Below, piece by piece: positions 59,259 to 64,000 of a stretch of DNA of 64,000 nucleotides. The translations under genes and the position numbers were made by a program. Every line of letters starts with the position of its first letter. The stretch's first letter is position 1. Origin of the DNA: Phycisphaerae bacterium (GTDB lineage: Bacteria; Planctomycetota; Phycisphaerae; UBA1845; Fen-1342); assembly GCA_017999985.1 (NCBI GenBank), contig JAGNKU010000001.1, positions 797,276 through 861,275 on the forward strand, given 5' to 3'. A model generated the notes under the pieces. It had not been told where the DNA came from and searched no databases. It was given only the letters and a program-made list of their open reading frames with translations.

Positions 59259-60455
59259 ATGCATCTACCGCGACATCTCGACGAAACGGCGCTGGTCACG
59301 CGTCTGGACCGCTTCCAGATCGAAACGCCTTCCTGGGGCTACGCCGACACGGGCACGCGCTTCGGCAAGTTCCTCCAGGACGCCGCCGCGTCAACGATCG
59401 CGGAGAAACTGGCCGACGCCGCCCAGGTCCACCAGTTCACCGGCTGCTGCCCGAGTGTCGCCGTGCACGTGCTGTGGGATTTCCCCACGGGCACCGATCC
59501 GGCCGCGATCGCCGCGCAGGCCGCGCAGCTCGGCGTGCGCATCGGGGCGATCAACCCCAACGTGTTCCAGGACCAGTGCTACAAGTGGGGCTCAGTGACC
59601 AATCGCGATCCGGCGATTCGCCGGCGGGCGCTCGAGCACATGCTCGACAGCGTCGCGATCGGCCGGCGCGTTGGGTCGCAGCTTCTGAGCCTGTGGTTCG
59701 CGGACGGCACGAACTATCCGGGGCAAGGCCACATCCGGCAACGCAAACACTGGATGACCGAGGCGCTGCGCGAGGTGCACGCGGCCATGCCCAGCGACTG
59801 GACGATGCTGGTCGAATACAAGCCGTTCGAGCCGGCCTCGTATCATACGGATATCGCCGACTGGGGGATGGCATGTGCCTTCGCGCGGCACGCCGGCCCG
59901 CGGGCCAAGGTGCTCGTCGACACGGGTCACCATCTGCTGGGCTGCAACATCGAGCACATCGTCGCGTTCCTGATCGACGAGGACATGCTCGGCGGCTTCC
60001 ACTTCAACGACCGCAAGTACGCGGATGATGACCTGACGATGGGCAGCATTGACCCGTATCAGCTCTTCCGCATCTTCCACGAGATCACGGCGGCGGAGCA
60101 TGAACGCGGCAAAGATCTGCCGATCGCGTACATGGTGGACCAGTCGCACAACCTCAAGCCGAAGATCGAGGCAATGATCCAGACGGTGATGACGGCGCAG
60201 GAGCATTTCGCGAAGGCGCTGCTCGTCGATCATGCGGCGTTGCAGAAAGCGCGCGAACGCGACGACCTCGTGATGGCGGAGTCGCTCCTGCGCGACGCGT
60301 ACGCGACGGACGTCCGCCCGCTGCTGGCTGAGTTCCGGCAGAGTCGGAAGCTGCCGCCGGACCCGCTGCAGGCCTTCCGCGAGAGCGGCTACGCCGCGCG
60401 GGTGGCGAAAGAGCGCGGCCCACGGAAGCAGAGTGGTGGCCAGAGCTATGCCTGA
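59259..60455 (+). CDS. rhaI: L-rhamnose isomerase (RhaI type)
   Basis: 398 residues from the ATG at 59259 with GGAGA upstream. TIM-barrel sugar isomerase: FQIETPSWGYADTGTRFGKF at the start is typical of the Pseudomonas/actinobacterial RhaI group. Metal site residues are seen in MLVEYKPFEP (Glu), VDTGHH (Asp, His) and FHFNDRKYADDDL (Asp). The MVDQSHNLKPK segment is also conserved. It converts L-rhamnose to L-rhamnulose. Rhamnulokinase follows after 32 nt, so the two are one operon. Confidence 0.92.
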   Translation: MHLPRHLDETALVTRLDRFQIETPSWGYADTGTRFGKFLQDAAASTIAEKLADAAQVHQFTGCCPSVAVHVLWDFPTGTDPAAIAAQAAQLGVRIGAINPNVFQDQCYKWGSVTNRDPAIRRRALEHMLDSVAIGRRVGSQLLSLWFADGTNYPGQGHIRQRKHWMTEALREVHAAMPSDWTMLVEYKPFEPASYHTDIADWGMACAFARHAGPRAKVLVDTGHHLLGCNIEHIVAFLIDEDMLGGFHFNDRKYADDDLTMGSIDPYQLFRIFHEITAAEHERGKDLPIAYMVDQSHNLKPKIEAMIQTVMTAQEHFAKALLVDHAALQKARERDDLVMAESLLRDAYATDVRPLLAEFRQSRKLPPDPLQAFRESGYAARVAKERGPRKQSGGQSYA

Positions 60456-60487
60456 CGCGCATCGCGGTCCTGGTCATGGAGCGGCAC

Positions 60488-61969
60488 ATGACAGCAACGG
60501 CCCACTATCTCGCTTTCGATCTGGGTGCCTCCTCCGGCCGCGCGATGCTGGGAGTGTTCGACGGGGCGCGACTGACGCTGGAGGAGGTGCACCGCTTCGC
60601 GAACGGCCCGGTGCGCATTCATGGTCACTTGTATTGGGATGCCCTCCGGCTCTTCGATGAGCTGAAGGCCGGGATTGCCGCCTGCACCCAGCGCGGCGTG
60701 CATCTGGACGCCATTGGCATCGATACCTGGGGCGTCGATTTCGGTCTGCTTGCCCGCGGCGGCGAACTGCTCGCCATGCCGCGGCACTACCGCGACCCGC
60801 GCAATCAGGGCGTCATGGAGCGCGTCTTCCAGACCGTGCCGCGCGCCGAAATCTACCAGCGCACCGGCATCCAGTTCCTGCCGTTCAACTCGCTGTATCA
60901 GCTCGTCGCGCTGCAAAGTGCCGCCCCCACCATGCTGGACGCGGCCGAGCGTTTGCTCTTCATGCCGGACCTGTTCGCCTATTGGCTGACCGGCACGCTG
61001 GGCACCGAGCGGACCATCGCCAGCACGTCGCAGATGCTCGATCCGCGCGCCGGCGCGTGGGACGTCGAGTTGCTCCGCCGCCTCGGACTGCCCGCACACA
61101 TTCTGCCGACCATCGCCGCGACGGCGACGCCGGCCGGCCCGCTGTTGGCAGAGGTCAGCGACGAGGTCGGCCAGGCCGGCACGCCGGTCATTCGCTGCGC
61201 CGGGCACGACACGGCTGCCGCGGTGGCCGCGGTCCCCGCGCAGGGCGACGACTGGGCGTACATCAGCTCCGGCACGTGGTCGCTCGTCGGCGTCGAGCTG
61301 CCTGCCCCGCGAATTACGCCGGAAACGCGCGGGGCCGATTTCACAAACGAGGCCGGCGTCGCCGGCACGACCCGCTTTCTGCGGAACGTGACCGGGCTCT
61401 GGCTGGTGCAGGAATGCCAGCGCGCATGGGCCGCAGCCGGGCAGGACTACTCGTGGGAAGAGCTGGCGCGACTGGCCGAAGGCGCCCCGCCGTTCGTGGC
61501 GTTCGTCGATCCCGACGATCCGCGCTTTGCCGAGCCCGGCGATATGCCGGCCCGCATCCGCGCCGCCTGCAGCGAGACCGGCCAGCCGGTGCCGGCCGGA
61601 CCCGGGCCGATGGTGCGTTGTGCGCTGGAGAGCCTGGCGCTGAAATGCCGGCACGTGCTCGACACCCTGGAGCGCATCACCGGCCGGCGGATCGGCGTCC
61701 TTCACATCGTCGGCGGCGGCGTGCGCAACGCACTGCTCAACCAGTTCATCGCCGACGCGACCGGCAAGCCGGTGCGCGCCGGTCCTGCCGAAGCCACCGC
61801 GGCCGGGAACGTCATGGTGCAGGCCCTCGCGCAGGGGCGCGTGTCGTCGCTGGCGGAGCTGCGCCGCGTGATCCGCGCGTCGACGCCGGTGACGAACTAT
61901 GACCCCCGGAACTGCGCCGCGTGGGATGCTGCCTACGGCCGCTTCCGCGCGTCGGTGGCGGGCACGTGA
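60488..61969 (+). CDS. rhaB: rhamnulokinase
   Basis: 493 residues from the ATG at 60488, chosen because GGAG lies 6 nt upstream; an in-frame ATG at 60476 overlaps that site. FGGY kinase features: YLAFDLGASSGRAMLG (phosphate 1), IGIDTWGVDFGLL, GHDTAAAVAAVP, YISSGTWSLVGVE and the C-terminal HIVGGGVRNALLNQFIADATG (adenosine site), all typical of RhaB. It phosphorylates L-rhamnulose at C1. No rhaD or transporter is adjacent. The last 37 nt overlap the convergent CDF gene. Confidence 0.95.
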   Translation: MTATAHYLAFDLGASSGRAMLGVFDGARLTLEEVHRFANGPVRIHGHLYWDALRLFDELKAGIAACTQRGVHLDAIGIDTWGVDFGLLARGGELLAMPRHYRDPRNQGVMERVFQTVPRAEIYQRTGIQFLPFNSLYQLVALQSAAPTMLDAAERLLFMPDLFAYWLTGTLGTERTIASTSQMLDPRAGAWDVELLRRLGLPAHILPTIAATATPAGPLLAEVSDEVGQAGTPVIRCAGHDTAAAVAAVPAQGDDWAYISSGTWSLVGVELPAPRITPETRGADFTNEAGVAGTTRFLRNVTGLWLVQECQRAWAAAGQDYSWEELARLAEGAPPFVAFVDPDDPRFAEPGDMPARIRAACSETGQPVPAGPGPMVRCALESLALKCRHVLDTLERITGRRIGVLHIVGGGVRNALLNQFIADATGKPVRAGPAEATAAGNVMVQALAQGRVSSLAELRRVIRASTPVTNYDPRNCAAWDAAYGRFRASVAGT

Positions 61970-62826
61970 TGAATCGGGGCCATGTGCACGAACGCGCGGT
62001 CCACATGGCCGAGCGCTTCGACCGCGGCGCGCGTCGCTTCACACACGTCGTGTGAATCCGTCGTGGACAGATCCCCGTCGACGACCGCCGTCAGCTCGAC
62101 GTGCACGAACGTCCCCACGTAGTGCGCTTTCACGTCGCCGACGCCTTGCACGCCCGGCACGGCCGCCGCCGCCGTTTCGATCTGCTGCAGCAACTCACGC
62201 TCCGGCGCCCGGCCCATCAGGTAGCCGAGGTTCTCCATGCCGATACGGTGGCCGCTGTAGAGGATGTAGCCGCCCACGAGCAGCGAGGCCAGCACGTCGA
62301 GCAGCGGCAATTTCAGCTCGGCGACAATTACCGCAATCAGGCCTTGGAGCGCGATAAACACGTCGTTGCGGCAGTCGATCGCCGTCGCCCGCAAGGCCGG
62401 GCTGTTGAGCTCTCGGCCGCGCCGACGGAAGAACACCGACAGCAGGGTCTTGAACACCGCCGTCAGGCACAGGGCGGCAATCGGATATGGCCCGATCCGC
62501 TCCGGCAATTCGCCGTGCACGAGGTGCAGCACGCCCGTCTTGCAGACCTCGAACCCCAGGATGCCGGTGAAGATGGCGACGACCAGGCCGGCGATCGGCT
62601 CGGCCCGACGATGTCCGAAGGGGTGGTCCTCGTCGGGGCTCTGCCACGCCAGCCGGACGCAAATCAAAATGACCACCGAGGAAACGACGTCGGACAGCGA
62701 ATTCAATGTCTCGGAGAAGATCGTGAGGCTGTCGGACAGACTGGTGGCGCTGGCCTTCAGGCCCAGCAGCAGCGTGTTCGCTCCGATTGCCACCCAGGTG
62801 GCGCGCATGGCCGCAGCACGGGGCAT
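61933..62826 (-). CDS. cation diffusion facilitator (CDF) transporter
   Basis: 297 residues. Six membrane segments, with SDSLTIFSETLNSLSDVVSS in TM2 (the D/H-rich metal site is S-E-x-x-N-S-x-S-D here, so one ligand may be altered), the HPFGHRRAEP loop motif, TM5 with IDCRNDVFIAL (D-x-x-x-D site) and a cytoplasmic C-terminal domain (VKAHYVGTFVHVELTAVVDG). CDF proteins export Zn, Co, Fe or Mn. The altered ligand pattern leaves the metal open. Its 3' end overlaps rhaB. Confidence 0.9.
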   Translation of the reverse strand: MPRAAAMRATWVAIGANTLLLGLKASATSLSDSLTIFSETLNSLSDVVSSVVILICVRLAWQSPDEDHPFGHRRAEPIAGLVVAIFTGILGFEVCKTGVLHLVHGELPERIGPYPIAALCLTAVFKTLLSVFFRRRGRELNSPALRATAIDCRNDVFIALQGLIAVIVAELKLPLLDVLASLLVGGYILYSGHRIGMENLGYLMGRAPERELLQQIETAAAAVPGVQGVGDVKAHYVGTFVHVELTAVVDGDLSTTDSHDVCEATRAAVEALGHVDRAFVHMAPIHHVPATDARKRP

Positions 62827-62943
62827 ACGTTCCGCTCAACAACGGACCGCGTCATCCGCCGCGCCCGCCGAACGAATGCCGGGCGCGGCGGCGACGATTG
62901 CCACCATCCTAGATGATGCGCGCCAGAGTCGCCACGACCTCGC

Positions 62944-64000
62944 TTACGGGCTGGTCAGCAGCGCGACGAACGGATTGATGTCGCCGAAGCCGACCACGCC
63001 ATCCTCGTTGATGTCGCCATTGGACGCTGGGCAACCGGGGTACATTTTCTGCCAGGCGGTTGGATTGCTGAGGAGCAGCACGAACGGATTGATGTCACCA
63101 AAACCGACCACGCCGTCGCAGTTCACATCGCCGCGGCCGGCGGAGGGCGGGACTTCATCCGCGCCAATGTCCACGCCGCTGCGCATCACGCGCGCCTGGC
63201 CGTCGATGTCGGTCTCACCCGGCAGCGGCACAAGGCCCGGATTGCCCGCGTCGATGCAAGGTGAATCCATCGTGAGGTGATAGTCGTCAGCGCTTGCGTC
63301 GGCGAACGCCGGGTCCAGTGCGAAGTTGCCCGTGCCACCGAGGGCGCCGGTCCAGCCTTCCACGTCACAGTAGTTGATCGCGGTCGGCGTGCCGGCGATT
63401 TGCTGGGTTTCAACGCTCGGTGCGTCACCGATGTTGCCCCACAGGATCGTGTTTTCGATGGTCGCCGTGCCGCCGGTCACGAGCTCGAGCCCGCCGGCCA
63501 GGGCGAGGGCGCTGTTCGGATCGCCCGGCTCGCCCACCTCGTTGTATGCAATCGTGCAGTTCCGGAGCGTGAGCTGTGCCTCCGAGCACACACCAGCACT
63601 GCGCCCGGCGCTGCCACCGACGCCCCAGGTGTCACCCAGTTGCCCCGCGCCACCGCTACCCGTGGCGTTGCCACCGACGATGCAGTCGATGAAGGTAGTG
63701 TTGGTCTGCATACCGGCCACGAACAGCCCCGCGCCGTCACCGCCGGCGCCACCGCTGCCGCCCACACCTACAGGCCATTCGGGCGTGCTGCCATTCTCGC
63801 CGCCGTCACCGCCGTCGCCGGTCAGGTTTCCGATAAGCTGGCACGCTTGAACCGTCACGGTTGTCCCGCTGACGTGAAGTGCGCCGCCATCGCCGCCGTG
63901 GCCGCCCGGCCCGCCGTAGCCCCAGCAGGCGTAGTCACAGCCGGTCGAGCCACCCAGGCCACCACCGCCAGTCGAATTGCCGGCGAGGTGGCAATTGCGT
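62944..64000 (-). CDS. exported beta-helix-like protein with C-terminal dockerin, 5' end outside window
   Basis: The frame is open from the right edge to the stop at 62944, 352 residues visible; the GTG at 63858 is internal. The visible start is Gly-rich (GGPGGHGGDGGALHVSG). Parallel beta-helix-like rungs follow (CQLIGNLTG, CTIAYNEVGE, IENTILWGNIG, INYCDVEGWTG, DYHLTMDSPCIDAGNPG), ending in the DIDGQARVMRSGVDIGADEV signature of right-handed beta-helix proteins. The tail has two EF-hand loops, DVNCDGVVGFGD and DINEDGVVGFGD, each with INPFV (LLLSNP and ALLTSP). It probably is a secreted adhesin or matrix protein of the dockerin set. Confidence 0.88.
   Translation of the reverse strand, partial: RNCHLAGNSTGGGGLGGSTGCDYACWGYGGPGGHGGDGGALHVSGTTVTVQACQLIGNLTGDGGDGGENGSTPEWPVGVGGSGGAGGDGAGLFVAGMQTNTTFIDCIVGGNATGSGGAGQLGDTWGVGGSAGRSAGVCSEAQLTLRNCTIAYNEVGEPGDPNSALALAGGLELVTGGTATIENTILWGNIGDAPSVETQQIAGTPTAINYCDVEGWTGALGGTGNFALDPAFADASADDYHLTMDSPCIDAGNPGLVPLPGETDIDGQARVMRSGVDIGADEVPPSAGRGDVNCDGVVGFGDINPFVLLLSNPTAWQKMYPGCPASNGDINEDGVVGFGDINPFVALLTSP

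Noticed and set aside
1-64000. tRNA, rRNA, tmRNA or riboswitch
   Set aside because: None recognised by eye in the intergenic regions; a covariance-model search would be needed to exclude small RNAs.

Overview
The window is GC-rich, gene-dense chromosomal DNA of a planctomycete, most likely class Phycisphaerae. Four exported proteins end in paired dockerin-like EF-hands carrying the signature DINPFV. The window also carries Planctomycetota-typical families (DUF1571, DUF4159, DUF2934, membrane proteins with a CxxC ribbon of the CGYxxxGLxxPRCPxCG type), two Hanks kinases and an oversized UvrA. No rRNA, tRNA, CRISPR array, integrase or intact transposase was recognised by eye.

Layout. 1-1195 (minus): two exported proteins, the first cut by the left edge. 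1196-1983: no convincing gene, but a possible coding remnant ending in a good terminator. 1984-6007 (plus): three overlapping genes for a DUF4198-like exported protein, an Asp-box propeller with a dockerin tail, and a membrane-anchored hydrolase. 6039-7307: methyltransferase and GNAT. 7369-13430 (minus): a MEMO-family gene and parB flanked by two parS sites, then phosphatase, lipoprotein, holA and a TPR protein. 13578-18931: M61 peptidase, thioredoxin fusion, ACT protein, zinc-ribbon membrane protein, GIY-YIG protein and a MazG-like protein. 19042-21470: the two subunits of an NfnAB/SudBA-type flavoprotein, separated by an inverted array of 8-nt repeats. 21584-25518: exported protein, GT2 glycosyltransferase, and lexA with a strong promoter and candidate operator. 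25673-28089 (minus): DUF1571 protein preceded by a 33-codon ORF, hydrolase, ACT protein. 28761-34578 (plus): kinase overlapping a dockerin protein, then a cysteine-repeat dockerin protein. 34717-40331: a three-ABC-module UvrA interrupted in frame by two inverted 7-nt repeat arrays, followed 2 nt later by a CBM9-like protein. 40411-42987 (minus): membrane protein, fabF, acpP. 43285-47530: class II aldolase, YbaK, trypsin-like lipoprotein, two small lipoproteins, OprB-like porin. 47749-52638: two glycosyltransferases, UDP-GlcNAc 2-epimerase and a PLP decarboxylase. 52804-56946: kinase divergent from a DUF4159 protein, then DUF2934. 57137-62826: CPA antiporter, another palindromic array, rhamnose isomerase and rhamnulokinase, CDF transporter. 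62944-64000 (minus): the C-terminal part of a dockerin-tailed, beta-helix-like protein.

How parts fit. Housekeeping functions (chromosome partitioning, DNA polymerase III delta, SOS repressor, excision repair, fatty-acid synthesis) are interleaved with many exported proteins. L-rhamnose isomerase and rhamnulokinase form a catabolic pair; a class II aldolase that could finish the route lies about 16 kb away. The most unusual signals are four palindromic repeat elements with unrelated units but the same design (tandem short units facing inverted copies). Two of them were absorbed into the uvrA reading frame exactly at linkers that follow ABC modules. The other notable signals are the parS-parB-MEMO arrangement, the UvrA domain order, and an overlapping ORF between the lexA promoter and lexA.
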